Source of the DNA: a virus
DNA length: 60,436 nt
IMG/VR virus record: IMGVR_UViG_3300005466_000005
Coordinates: 1-60,436 of that record
Reading direction: 5' to 3' (one strand)
Shown here: one piece after another, positions 49,818 through 59,342 of the stretch
How the letters are laid out: each line of letters starts with the position of its first letter
Numbering within the stretch: the first letter of the stretch is position 1
Translations under genes and position numbers: made by a program
The notes under the pieces: model-generated
What the model saw: the letters and a program-made list of their open reading frames with translations, nothing else
What the model was told of the DNA's origin: nothing
The model's database searches: none

Positions 49818-49927
49818 CCCTTGGCCAGGGAGATGTGGGGAAGGTCCACAATGTGTCAGGCTTAACCCTCTCCACTTAGAGAGATGTTTATCTCTAATCC
49901 CTTTTATGCAATTTTCCAGACTTAGCT
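49818..49927 (+). promoter_or_regulatory. Hairpins, shared 9-mer and promoter before the tail chaperone gene
   Basis: The gap after the tube gene holds CCTTGGCCAGG (near-palindrome, about 49819-49829), a TGTGG/CCACA hairpin (49834-49850), and AGAGATGTTTATCTCT (49880-49895), which contains the shared 9-mer in a 6-bp hairpin. CCCTTTTATG (49899-49908) follows, centred about 24 nt before the ATG at 49928. The first parts probably end the tube message and the last starts the next. Confidence 0.55.
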
Positions 49928-50701
49928 ATGTATATGCCATCTAACACTAAACAGCAGCAGACAGCTGAGACATTTACAAAACCATTAGACCAGGATCTGG
50001 TGGATCCTCAAGACTCTTTAGACGAGGAAGAGGCTAAACTCCATAATGAGGAAGAGAAGTTCAGGGCCTCAGGTAAACCAGACAACTATGTCCAAGTTCG
50101 TGAGATCTTTACAGAAGGCGATGCCGACCCCATCAACGAAGCGCTAACAGAGAAGGAACGACAACGGATAGCAGGCTACACCCCCATCCAATACCAGCAA
50201 GAACTCGACAAGGAAAAGATGGCAAAGATAGGTTACATGATATGGCAGTCAAAGCAGCTATTCTACACAGCCTTCAGACAGATTGGCTGGAACGAAGAGA
50301 AGCAAATGATGGAGTGGGAGCAAAGAGATTATACCTACCACAAGCTTACATCCGGACAAAAGTTAGAGCTAAAGAAAGATGAAGGACGCATCAAGTCCCT
50401 GGTCAACAAAAACAACCTGTTTGAGAGGGGGTTTGTCAACGATTCTTTGTACAACTTTATCACAAGCAGAGAGGAGGACGTAGATGTGGAGATTGAACAA
50501 CTGCGCAATGACCTTGTAAACAAGAAGTTTGAGTTCTACTTTTACGAGAAAAATACAGATATCCTTGATGACATCGGCTACGTAGACAAAAGGGATCTAG
50601 TGGAGGCCGCCGAATATAGGGAGACTGGTGTCCCTTTCTCACGGAAACTGGCCTCTTATCGTACTATGTCCGAGTCAGACGGGGCGAAAGCCAAGAAGTA
50701 A
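49928..50701 (+). CDS. Tail assembly chaperone (G-like)
   Basis: The 257 residues are acidic and helical (DSLDEEEAKLHNEEEKFRASG, QRIAGYTPIQYQQELDKEKMAKIGYMIWQ). It lies between tail tube and tape measure, the place of lambda gpG. Near its end the codons GTC CCT TTC form the slippery heptamer C CCT TTC (50632-50638). A -1 shift there would join it to the next frame. The chaperone coats the tape measure during tail assembly. Confidence 0.75.
   Translation: MYMPSNTKQQQTAETFTKPLDQDLVDPQDSLDEEEAKLHNEEEKFRASGKPDNYVQVREIFTEGDADPINEALTEKERQRIAGYTPIQYQQELDKEKMAKIGYMIWQSKQLFYTAFRQIGWNEEKQMMEWEQRDYTYHKLTSGQKLELKKDEGRIKSLVNKNNLFERGFVNDSLYNFITSREEDVDVEIEQLRNDLVNKKFEFYFYEKNTDILDDIGYVDKRDLVEAAEYRETGVPFSRKLASYRTMSESDGAKAKK
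50632..50638 (+). promoter_or_regulatory. -1 ribosomal frameshift heptamer
   Basis: C CCT TTC fits X XXY YYZ in the reading frame of the chaperone gene. The -1 frame is open only from 50620, so the site lies inside the usable window, and the shifted frame continues without a stop to 51417. Confidence 0.6.
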
Positions 50702-51417
50702 TAATAGCCGACCTAACCGCTGACTTAGAGAAGAAAGGATCAGACGACGTGTGGGCTGTAATGGCTGCAATCCCTGACGTGGAGGAGTATTTTGCTATCT
50801 TTGACGACTACCTAGACTTTGACATAAAGCCCTGGGATGATCACGGATATGACCAGGGTGAGATGATACCAGAAAGAAAGGTAGCTCTCCGATACTTATC
50901 ACTAGCTATGAACATCCATAAAACAGACCCAGCACTATTACCAACCAATTTCCTGTCATTCATGTCTGAGTATCAAAAGCCAGAATTCAAGGAGCCTGAC
51001 AATCTACCGGCTAATGTCAAGAGATGGAGACAACAGCGCAGAGCCAGTGACAAGAGATACTCTGATCTTAGATCAGAAGTGGTGGTTTCAACATCACCAG
51101 ATAAAAATCAGACCGGTTCCTCGTCAACAAACAAGCCTCCAATGACACAACAAAATCAGACCGGTTTGTCACGCAAGTCATTAGAGGGCTTTAACTGGAA
51201 TGTAAGGAAAGGCTCATCTACAAGCGACGTCATCGAAAAGACAGACATCATACCCAAGGGTCCAAACCGATACATACAGACCACAACCCGATCAGTGTTT
51301 TGGGACGTACCAGATGAAGACTCTATCCACAAAGAGACATGGGATGTAAGCAGATACACATCACCAGAAGATATGGCACGCATTAACAAGAAGGGGCCAA
51401 AGGGTGGAGCCAAGTAG
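50638..51417 (+). CDS. Tail assembly chaperone extension (GT-like, via -1 frameshift)
   Basis: This frame has no good start before GTG 50749 or ATG 50761, yet codes plausibly from the overlap onward (ADLTADLEKKGSDDVWAVMAAIPDVEEYF). It is best read as the T part of a G-T fusion made by a -1 slip at 50632-50638; the fusion would total about 496 residues. The T part has an acidic helical domain and then a serine/glutamine linker. Independent initiation at 50749 cannot be ruled out. Confidence 0.68.
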   Translation, partial: LTETGLLSYYVRVRRGESQEVIIADLTADLEKKGSDDVWAVMAAIPDVEEYFAIFDDYLDFDIKPWDDHGYDQGEMIPERKVALRYLSLAMNIHKTDPALLPTNFLSFMSEYQKPEFKEPDNLPANVKRWRQQRRASDKRYSDLRSEVVVSTSPDKNQTGSSSTNKPPMTQQNQTGLSRKSLEGFNWNVRKGSSTSDVIEKTDIIPKGPNRYIQTTTRSVFWDVPDEDSIHKETWDVSRYTSPEDMARINKKGPKGGAK

Positions 51418-51425
51418 CCCTTTTA

Positions 51426-51869
51426 ATGCTTGTTCAAGCACAATCTCACGATTCTAAATTGTCTTATGCTGGAGTAACACAAACATCCTTCGGAGGGGGA
51501 TCTGGGGCAAATGTAGGTCTCAAGATAAACCTTAACGACGTAGCTAGAGCTTTCTTTGACGTAGGCAAGTTATCAAAGATATTAGACGAGGTAGGACAGT
51601 TTGTGGAGGATAGAGCCAAATCCGGCGCACCCTTCCTCACTGGTGAACTCCGTGACAGTATAGGACATCAGACAACAGGTATGAAAGTAACAATATTTGC
51701 AAAGGCCGACCATGCTGCACCTGTAGAATACGGACATGTTACCAAGTCCGGATCTTTTGTAGCAGCTAGACCGTATATGCAGCCAGCTATAGAAGACGGC
51801 TTCCCCTTGCTTCAGACAAAAATAGTAAGACATGCAGAGAGTGTCCTTGCAGGACGAGGCGGAGGCTGA
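51426..51869 (+). CDS. HK97-gp10-like tail completion protein
   Basis: The 147 residues match the HK97 gp10 family: ILDEVGQFVEDRAKSGAPFLTGELRDSIG, then HAAPVEYGHVTKSGSFVAARPYMQPAIED. Proteins of this family sit in the neck or tail end. The gene begins 8 nt after the previous stop within CCCTTTTAATG, whose ATG is the start. Its place between chaperones and tape measure is unusual, since gp10 genes usually precede the tail tube gene. Confidence 0.75.
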   Translation: MLVQAQSHDSKLSYAGVTQTSFGGGSGANVGLKINLNDVARAFFDVGKLSKILDEVGQFVEDRAKSGAPFLTGELRDSIGHQTTGMKVTIFAKADHAAPVEYGHVTKSGSFVAARPYMQPAIEDGFPLLQTKIVRHAESVLAGRGGG

Positions 51870-51870
51870 C

Positions 51871-52002
51871 ATGATCTTTGGATTTGAAATGGCCTTTATC
51901 ACGTTTGGGGTCTTGGCTGTCATTGGTCTTACAGTATACCTCCTACATGATATGGGAAAGAAACACGATGATGATGATGATAACGAAGGTGTTCCATATT
52001 GA
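51871..52002 (+). CDS. Membrane micro-protein (43 aa)
   Basis: The 43 residues are one span (FEMAFITFGVLAVIGLTVYLL) and a strongly acidic tail (HDDDDDNEGV). It begins 1 nt after the previous stop, and its stop overlaps the tape measure start (TTGA). A membrane protein so tightly linked to the tape measure suggests a function at DNA injection or assembly; this is inference. Confidence 0.55.
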   Translation: MIFGFEMAFITFGVLAVIGLTVYLLHDMGKKHDDDDDNEGVPY

Positions 52003-55000
52003 GCGCCTCAGGTAAGGACTTTACATATGGACTTAGTCTCCAGGTCAAGGGGGCTGAGCAGGTAAGTGCAGCACAAAGGCTGCTTGACCAATTTTATGCG
52101 TCTCTTACTAAGGGAGTTGGAGAAATAACAAAGTTCTCCAGCTCTTTCTCAAAGGGTACGAGTGATGTTGCAACCTCTACCCAGAAATTACAACAATCTA
52201 GTAACACATTAACCCAGGGTCTTAATCAACAAAGGACAGCCTACCAGGGTATCTCACAGGTACAGACTCAATACAAGACTACAACAGACCAGACAGTACA
52301 GTCTCAAACCAGGCTGGGGCAGGTTACTCAAACCCTACAGAATGCTTTCAACCAAGAGAAAACCGCTCTGATGGGAGCATCCCAATCAACTCAACAGCTA
52401 AAGACATCAACAGATCAGATGCTTACTAGCCAGGGCAAAGTGTCTACCACGATGGGTCAAAACGTACAGCAAATGAACCTGTACAAGACAGCCCAACAGC
52501 AAAGCCTAGCAACAACACAGCAGCTTAACACGGTAACTGAAAAGACCGTTTCAACAATGGACCGGCTGAAGGCTTCTGCTGGTACGCTTACCCTTGGAAT
52601 TACTACTCTAACAACTGGAGCTTTCAACCTATACAACACATACGACAACCTCAATGATGTACAGCTAAAACTCGAAACAATGAGGATCAAGGAGGAGGCT
52701 TCAGTAAAGAAGGCAGCCGATGCACAGCGCAAATATAATGAAATGCTCAAGGATGGCAAGAGCACACAAGCAGAACTGGAAAGCCAGCTCAAACAGGTAG
52801 AAATAACAAGAGATAGAGCCACCCTTGCTACAGCAAAGCTGCAAGATGCTCAAGAAGATTTGGACAGAGCCTGGAAAGATTTCTACATCAATGTGTTACC
52901 AGCTTCTATCCAAACCTTAGGTGGTGGTGCTGCTGCTATAGGCACCTTTGCCACAGCTATGCGTAATACAAAACCTGCAGCTGATTCGGCTAAGGCGTCA
53001 ATATCTACTTTGGGACAGGCCGCCACAACTGCAGGGGGCGGTCTGACTACCGTAGCCGCTGGAGGATCTAGACTTATACCCATACTGGGTGGGGTGGGTG
53101 CAGCCATCGTGGCAGTGGGTGCATCTCTGGTGGCAATAAACCAGAACTTTGGTGGCTTCCGTGATATAATGAATAATGTGGGTGAGGCTATCGGTACAGC
53201 TGTCCCACAGTTTGAAGGTATTCTCAACCTGATCAAAGGATTCGCAGGACAGATAGGCCTCTCAGGCGAAAAGACCGAAGAATGGCAGAAGGCCATGACC
53301 GAAGGTCTAGAAATAGTAGGCCAACAATGGGAACAGATCAAGGCAGTAGCCATTCCCATACTATCAACAGTGGAGGAAGGGCTCAATCAGTGGGGCTTTG
53401 CAGTACAGAAGGTTGTACAAAACTACCAGGATATGGCTAACTCCACGGCAAAGTTTATTGGAGATATACAAAGAGGCTGGGATACTCTTGTTAATGGAGC
53501 CAACAACTTAGGCAGTCAGATAAAGACAGCCATAGATACGGGATTAGCATTCCTTACAAACCCAGCCACATATACTAAGGCGTTTGATGGACTGCTCACT
53601 AGCGCAGTAGAGGCAGGACAAAACGCCGTCAACATCCTAACTTCAATCATAGGTAAGATCGGTGCTTTCGTCTTTGGTTCTGATACATGGGGCAACCTTA
53701 CAAAGGGGGCTTTAGAAGCAGCACAAAACAGTGTGAAAATAATCCAATCTGTGTTAGGAGGTGTAGCATCATGGTTTGATGAAAATGTAGTCAAGCCTAT
53801 CTCCCAGAAAATAGCAACACTGCCGGTACCAACTGATCCCAACTACCAAAAGGAATTAGATTATTCCCAACGTGTCCAGACAGCGATGGGAGGAGCCGAA
53901 CGGGGCAAAATACCTGGTGCTCAATACAACACAATCCAGAGGGCTTTGGACACAGCCGGACAGCCATCAACTTATACTCCACCCCCACCGGCCCAAAAAG
54001 GACCACCCATCACCGGTACATCAGGTCAGGCATATCCCACAGCTAAACCACAACAGACAACACCATTTGCTACTCCTCCCGGTTTAGGATCCGCACCAGG
54101 TCAACAATACAAAGATTTGCAAATGGTCTATGCACAACTTGCAGCCGAGACAGATAAAGCCACAGCCGCCCAGAAAAACTTGAACAATGAGGAAGGCTTA
54201 GGCACCAAAATAAAGAATGCACTTCTAGGTATAGTAGGCAAACAAAACGTAGCTACTGGAGAGGCCGTAACCGCAACAGGCGCAGTAGCAAAAGCCACTG
54301 GCGAACTGTCAAAATCAACTGTGGACTTTATAACTGGTTATCAAGAACAGGGAGAAGTCTTAGACAAAAACGTAGAGTCCTTGCAAAAGACAGCTGGGGG
54401 TGTGACACGTCTCAAAGAACAGTTGGCAGATGGTGCAATACAGGCTGTATCCTTCGCACAAGGCTTTAAGGAAGCAGAGAAAGAATTCTTAAACACACAG
54501 CTTACTACATCCAAACTATCTGGTGAGGTCGCCTTCCTATCAAAGAACTTGGGTGATGCTGGAGCAATTGCAGTAAGGACAGCCGCAGGCTTTGTACAGG
54601 GCGCCAAATCCGTCTTTGATTGGGCCGGTTCCTTTGACACCCTCAAAGGGTCTATGTCAGGATCCAGACAGGCTCTTGAAGATGTAGCCCAAACAATGGG
54701 TGTTAAAATCCCAGAAGGATTTGCTGGTGGTACTGAAGCATTAAAGGAATTCATATCCCTCACCAAGGCAGCAGGTCCAGAGTTTCAGTCCTTTATCGAC
54801 AATGTAAACAAGGCAGGTGATAGCATAGCACAAAGCTTAGGCGAGGCTCTCCGTAAGGGTAATGACGAATTTAATGACGAGATCGACAAGCTAGAGGAGG
54901 ATTGGGGATTCAAGTTTAACAACGCTCTCAAGAACGCACTAGAAGGTCAAGCCGGACCAGAGGCAATAGATAGTCTAATCACGGATTTAAACACCGCTAT

Positions 55001-58000
55001 AGCCGCAGTAGGTCCTGCCATAGCCAATCCTGGTGTTTGGGACAATATTAGAGAAGGCTTTACCGAACAGATTGAGGAAACCTTTGATGACTTTGCAGAA
55101 AACGGCGGAGAGGCCGCACAGACAGCAGTACAAGCGATAATCGACAAACTAAACGAACCACTAGACACCAGTAACCCAATGGCTATCTCAGAAAGGATAG
55201 CTGAGGTCCAGGCTATGATTGTTGCACTAAAGAACCAGAGCGGCACATCTTTGCCTGGTGTTGTTACGGACCTCAACTCTGTCAACGACATAAACTTTGA
55301 TGATGCCATTAAACAGATAGACAATCTTAACAACGCTCTTAAAACACTCGGTTCCGGTGACGCTGGTGCTGGTGCAGCTGCCAAAGCCGTAGGAGATGCA
55401 GGTGATATATCCGGCGGTGGTGGTGGAGGCTCCGGTGGCGGTGGTGGTATTGCTTCTGGATCCTCAGGTGGTGCCGGTGCTGGTGGCGGTGGTGGTAAAG
55501 GCGGTACTGCTGGAAAAGACTCAAAGAAAAGTGCTGGTAAAGCCAATCTTCCCATCGATATTGCAGCATTTCAAGCTAACTTGGATGAAGCTACCGCTGC
55601 ATTCACCGAATTCATGACTACACTGTTTACTAACGCTGCTGGTATTCCCAACGGTGTTATGGCTGGCATCTTGCCTATTGTTGAGATGTTTAACACCCAA
55701 GTTGTTGCTCCTATTGTTCAGTTATCTATTGGCACTTTGGGTCCTGGTATAGTCCTGGGTTTTGACTCAGCCAGAGCACCTATCGAATCCACTCTCACAG
55801 CAATAAGAGACGCTGCTGCCGGAACGTGGACTACCATCATATCAGACGCTCAAGGACTTGGTCCTGGTATCGCAGCAGGTTTTGCAGCAGGTAGAGATCA
55901 ATCAGCTCCCCACATATCGGGGTTAGCTGAGGACTTTGCTTCTAATGCAGTAGTCCCAATCGAGACTATGGCCGACGGATTAGCCGAAACGATTGGATCA
56001 GCATTTGAAAAAGGAAGAGATAGAGCTACTACAGCACTAGGAGATATTGAGAAGGCTGCTAACACTGCAAAGTCGGCAGTCGAAGCAATTGGCTCAGCTG
56101 TAGAAAGTCTACCAGATCACAAGACTATCACTATCGATATTGTTACTAATGGTTCGGTTCCCAATGTAAACGCCTCCGGTTTTGAGGGGGTCGTTGGTGG
56201 TAGACCAGGAGGCACAACATTCACAGCTGGAGAGGCTGGACCCGAACTTGTATCTATTATTCCATTAACTAGGCCGTTTACTGGCCCTGGCTCTCCAAGA
56301 GGTGGAGCCGCCCCTGGCTCTCATGTATTTGCGGCAGAAGGATTCCAGGGGTTAGTAGGAGGAGGTGTCACCCCCGACTATGCAACATATAGACATGGGA
56401 ACTTGGCAGGACATATGCCTAACTCAATCACAATCGCTGATGTAAACATCGCTATGGTAGGTGGTAGACCAGTGTCCTCAGTTGGTGGAGTGCTAGGAGG
56501 TATCCCCGTCACGATTGTGTCTGGTAATTCTGGTTGGGTTACTGGTGGTGGTATTACAGGTGGGAATGGTGCAGGAGGAGGCTCCTCAGCTGGTGGAGGT
56601 TCATCCGGAGGCCAGACAGGCGGCTCAAACATACAAAGACAGATAGATGTAATGGAGAATGGCCAACGCCTCTACTACTACCAGAATGGTTCAGACATCA
56701 GAACTAACATGAATGCCGAGCAGATAACCAGGTATGTTGGTTCTACTGCTGGATCTGGCGGCGGAGGAAATGGGACTGCTGGTGGTGGTAATGGCGGCAC
56801 TGGTGGCGGTGGTAATGTACCCGCTGGTGCCAAATATGGTGATTATGACTCAGGTGCTATTCAAACATCTGGTGGGTCAAAGTGGTCTACTAATCCAGGT
56901 GACCCATCTACTTGGAAGGTTGTACCAATGACTGATGATCCAAGCAAATGGAAAGTAGTCGACGCTTCGGGTAGGAACGTAGCTGCTGGGTTTGGGGCAG
57001 AAGATGAAGCTAGAGGATATATCGAAGACAAGAAAGCAGGTAAGGGCTACAATGACACCTCCTCACCTGACTATATCCCTGGTGGCGGCACTGGTGGCGG
57101 CGGCTCACCAACATTCCCCAATAACCCACCCTCAGGCGGCTCAGGTGGCGGCGGTTCAGGCCAAGGCGAAGTATACACCGTCCCCTCTGATGTCAGGACA
57201 ACAGACCCCAATCCAGGAGACGATGATGAAGGCAGATGGGATAATGTAAACACAAGCGACCCCAACACGTGGCGAGTAGTTAGGATGATCAATCCTATGC
57301 CTGGAACTAACACATATAGATGGAAAGTCGTTAATGATGAAGGCAAAAACATAGCTATCAGATTCAACACCCGAGCAGAAGCACAAGCATATATCGACGC
57401 TCATAAAAGGGCAAAGGCTAATGGAACTTACCAAATACCCACTACAGGCGGAGGTACATTAAACGTAACAGGTGATAATGGTAGTCCAGGCTCTGGCGGC
57501 GGCACTAGTGGAACTGGCGGTGGTACCGGCGGCGGCACTAGTGGTACTGGTGGCTTCGACTTTGACAACCAACAACCAGGACCGGGTGAATACTCAACAT
57601 CCACCGGATATGTAGTACCTGACTACGTACAGACCCCAGGTCATGGGACTACTGGCACATCACCTGTATGGCAGAACCCTAACATGGATCCCAGGACCTG
57701 GAAAGCCACTGAGATGACAAGTAGGGGCTATGAGGGTAAGTGGAAAGTGGTAGACTCTGCGGGTATTAACATAGCAGCCAACTTCAATTCTAGAAATGAA
57801 GCTGAGGACTTTATTGCCGATCACATAACAGCCTATTATCCGGAGGGTGCATTACCACAACCAGGGACGGGTGGCACAGGCGGTACAGGCGGTACAGGTG
57901 GCGGTACAGGCGGCGGTACAGGTGGCGGTACAGGCGGTACTGGTGGACAAACACCAGGAACTGGTACCGGCGGCAGTGGTGGTACTCCTACAACTGGAGG

Positions 58001-59342
58001 AGGAGGCGGTGGTGGAGGCTCAGGCCAAGGTACAACTAGAATCCAGGTCCAAGAAAACGGACAGTCCTATTTCTATGAACGTGATGCTAATGGCGCAGTT
58101 CGAACAAACATGAGTCCGGCACAGATAGCCCAGTATGTTGGACCTAATGCTCCGGGTCCTACTACTGGTACCGGCGGTACTGGTGGCGGTACACCGGGCA
58201 CAGGCACAGGTCCAAACATTGGTGGTATACAATTCCCACCAGGGTTTCCCTTCGGACCTGATACACCCATTGGTCCCGGTGGTGGGCCTGTCATTGGTGG
58301 TATAGAATTCCCACCAGGGTTTCCGTTTCATAATACTCCTGGTGCCTTCCCAGGCGGTGGTACCGGTGGACCTGGTATATATCCTGGGTTGTTAGCAGGT
58401 ATGGGATTACCATACTCTATGATATCACCCAGAGTTACCACAGACACAAGTATCCCAACACAGTTCAACGGATTCTCCGGCTCCGGTTATATAGGCACAG
58501 AGGTGGGTGCTGGAGGTAGGGGTAGGGTATCCACAATCCCTGGAGGGACGGGTGTACCCTTCGGATGGCCTTATGGTTCTGGTTCGATAACTACAGGTAA
58601 TCCAAACCAAGGGTCAACAACTGTAACAGCCAATGGTATAACTCAAACCCAGTCCTGGAGTCAATCTTCCAATATTGTCAGTGGTGGAGACATCGTAGGA
58701 AAAGGCAACAACATCAATGTTCAGTATCAAAGCAACACAGGAAACAACGTAAATGGTATTAACTTCCCACCCTTTGGAGGTGGGTCTGGTACCATAGGTG
58801 GAATGGGCAACCCATTAGGAGGCGCACAATACTATGACTCTTCAGTAGTAGAAAATGCAGAAGGGACAGAAAGGCATCCCGTCTTTAGAACCAACATGAA
58901 CCAAGCACAGATGGTTAGACTCTTGGCTATGATGCAAGCTAGTGGACAAGAAATACCTACCTATACATCTGGAGAACCAGCTCTAACAGGATTCAGATAC
59001 AACGGAGCTGGATGGACTGGCAGTAGACCAATAGCTACAGCCCGCCAATTAAGAACAGGTAGAGATAACCACATACCTATCTGGGATGTTGGCAGTCCTG
59101 CCTTCCCCTCTGACTTTGGCACCATGCGAAACAATATGGGTGTCACTGGGAATATAGGAGGACATCATCCATTCCCAGGAGGGTTTGACTGGACTGGTCT
59201 CATAGATAAACTAACCAGTAATATCATGGGGGCATTGCAGGCAGCATTGGCAAAGGTAGCAATAAACATCAACCTCAATAACAGCAGTATAGGCGATGCA
59301 GCTACCAAGTTGATGATGCGACGTATATCTGGAGGGTTCTAG
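51999..59342 (+). CDS. Tape measure protein with modular glycine-rich extension
   Basis: The 2447 residues start at a TTG overlapping the previous stop. Residues 1-300 are coiled coil with QTxxQxxL repeats. Hydrophobic segments near 305-320 and 360-380 (LGGVGAAIVAVGASLVAI) are typical of tape measures and may insert into the host membrane. Near 1400-1425 is the usual tape measure end motif (FTAGEAGPELVSI). After it come about 1000 extra residues. These include three copies of a W(K/R)VV...G.NIA..F....EA..(Y/F)I domain (about 1626, 1750 and 1891), NGQxxYYxxNGxxxRTNM repeats, and long GGTGG linkers. The extension may form a tail-tip structure. Confidence 0.82.
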   Translation: MSASGKDFTYGLSLQVKGAEQVSAAQRLLDQFYASLTKGVGEITKFSSSFSKGTSDVATSTQKLQQSSNTLTQGLNQQRTAYQGISQVQTQYKTTTDQTVQSQTRLGQVTQTLQNAFNQEKTALMGASQSTQQLKTSTDQMLTSQGKVSTTMGQNVQQMNLYKTAQQQSLATTQQLNTVTEKTVSTMDRLKASAGTLTLGITTLTTGAFNLYNTYDNLNDVQLKLETMRIKEEASVKKAADAQRKYNEMLKDGKSTQAELESQLKQVEITRDRATLATAKLQDAQEDLDRAWKDFYINVLPASIQTLGGGAAAIGTFATAMRNTKPAADSAKASISTLGQAATTAGGGLTTVAAGGSRLIPILGGVGAAIVAVGASLVAINQNFGGFRDIMNNVGEAIGTAVPQFEGILNLIKGFAGQIGLSGEKTEEWQKAMTEGLEIVGQQWEQIKAVAIPILSTVEEGLNQWGFAVQKVVQNYQDMANSTAKFIGDIQRGWDTLVNGANNLGSQIKTAIDTGLAFLTNPATYTKAFDGLLTSAVEAGQNAVNILTSIIGKIGAFVFGSDTWGNLTKGALEAAQNSVKIIQSVLGGVASWFDENVVKPISQKIATLPVPTDPNYQKELDYSQRVQTAMGGAERGKIPGAQYNTIQRALDTAGQPSTYTPPPPAQKGPPITGTSGQAYPTAKPQQTTPFATPPGLGSAPGQQYKDLQMVYAQLAAETDKATAAQKNLNNEEGLGTKIKNALLGIVGKQNVATGEAVTATGAVAKATGELSKSTVDFITGYQEQGEVLDKNVESLQKTAGGVTRLKEQLADGAIQAVSFAQGFKEAEKEFLNTQLTTSKLSGEVAFLSKNLGDAGAIAVRTAAGFVQGAKSVFDWAGSFDTLKGSMSGSRQALEDVAQTMGVKIPEGFAGGTEALKEFISLTKAAGPEFQSFIDNVNKAGDSIAQSLGEALRKGNDEFNDEIDKLEEDWGFKFNNALKNALEGQAGPEAIDSLITDLNTAIAAVGPAIANPGVWDNIREGFTEQIEETFDDFAENGGEAAQTAVQAIIDKLNEPLDTSNPMAISERIAEVQAMIVALKNQSGTSLPGVVTDLNSVNDINFDDAIKQIDNLNNALKTLGSGDAGAGAAAKAVGDAGDISGGGGGGSGGGGGIASGSSGGAGAGGGGGKGGTAGKDSKKSAGKANLPIDIAAFQANLDEATAAFTEFMTTLFTNAAGIPNGVMAGILPIVEMFNTQVVAPIVQLSIGTLGPGIVLGFDSARAPIESTLTAIRDAAAGTWTTIISDAQGLGPGIAAGFAAGRDQSAPHISGLAEDFASNAVVPIETMADGLAETIGSAFEKGRDRATTALGDIEKAANTAKSAVEAIGSAVESLPDHKTITIDIVTNGSVPNVNASGFEGVVGGRPGGTTFTAGEAGPELVSIIPLTRPFTGPGSPRGGAAPGSHVFAAEGFQGLVGGGVTPDYATYRHGNLAGHMPNSITIADVNIAMVGGRPVSSVGGVLGGIPVTIVSGNSGWVTGGGITGGNGAGGGSSAGGGSSGGQTGGSNIQRQIDVMENGQRLYYYQNGSDIRTNMNAEQITRYVGSTAGSGGGGNGTAGGGNGGTGGGGNVPAGAKYGDYDSGAIQTSGGSKWSTNPGDPSTWKVVPMTDDPSKWKVVDASGRNVAAGFGAEDEARGYIEDKKAGKGYNDTSSPDYIPGGGTGGGGSPTFPNNPPSGGSGGGGSGQGEVYTVPSDVRTTDPNPGDDDEGRWDNVNTSDPNTWRVVRMINPMPGTNTYRWKVVNDEGKNIAIRFNTRAEAQAYIDAHKRAKANGTYQIPTTGGGTLNVTGDNGSPGSGGGTSGTGGGTGGGTSGTGGFDFDNQQPGPGEYSTSTGYVVPDYVQTPGHGTTGTSPVWQNPNMDPRTWKATEMTSRGYEGKWKVVDSAGINIAANFNSRNEAEDFIADHITAYYPEGALPQPGTGGTGGTGGTGGGTGGGTGGGTGGTGGQTPGTGTGGSGGTPTTGGGGGGGGSGQGTTRIQVQENGQSYFYERDANGAVRTNMSPAQIAQYVGPNAPGPTTGTGGTGGGTPGTGTGPNIGGIQFPPGFPFGPDTPIGPGGGPVIGGIEFPPGFPFHNTPGAFPGGGTGGPGIYPGLLAGMGLPYSMISPRVTTDTSIPTQFNGFSGSGYIGTEVGAGGRGRVSTIPGGTGVPFGWPYGSGSITTGNPNQGSTTVTANGITQTQSWSQSSNIVSGGDIVGKGNNINVQYQSNTGNNVNGINFPPFGGGSGTIGGMGNPLGGAQYYDSSVVENAEGTERHPVFRTNMNQAQMVRLLAMMQASGQEIPTYTSGEPALTGFRYNGAGWTGSRPIATARQLRTGRDNHIPIWDVGSPAFPSDFGTMRNNMGVTGNIGGHHPFPGGFDWTGLIDKLTSNIMGALQAALAKVAININLNNSSIGDAATKLMMRRISGGF
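57868..57962 (+). repeat. GGTGG-coding minisatellite in the tape measure gene
   Basis: GGCGGTACA-type 9-base units repeat in frame (Gly-Gly-Thr), with GGT/GGC exchanges between units. Similar shorter tracts lie at about 55410-55510, 56755-56820 and 57500-57550. Copy number is likely to vary between strains. Confidence 0.75.

Noticed and set aside
57870-57960. Glycine-rich tract as a collagen-like domain.
   Set aside because: The pattern is Gly-Gly-Thr rather than Gly-X-Y with proline, so it is a flexible linker rather than a collagen helix.
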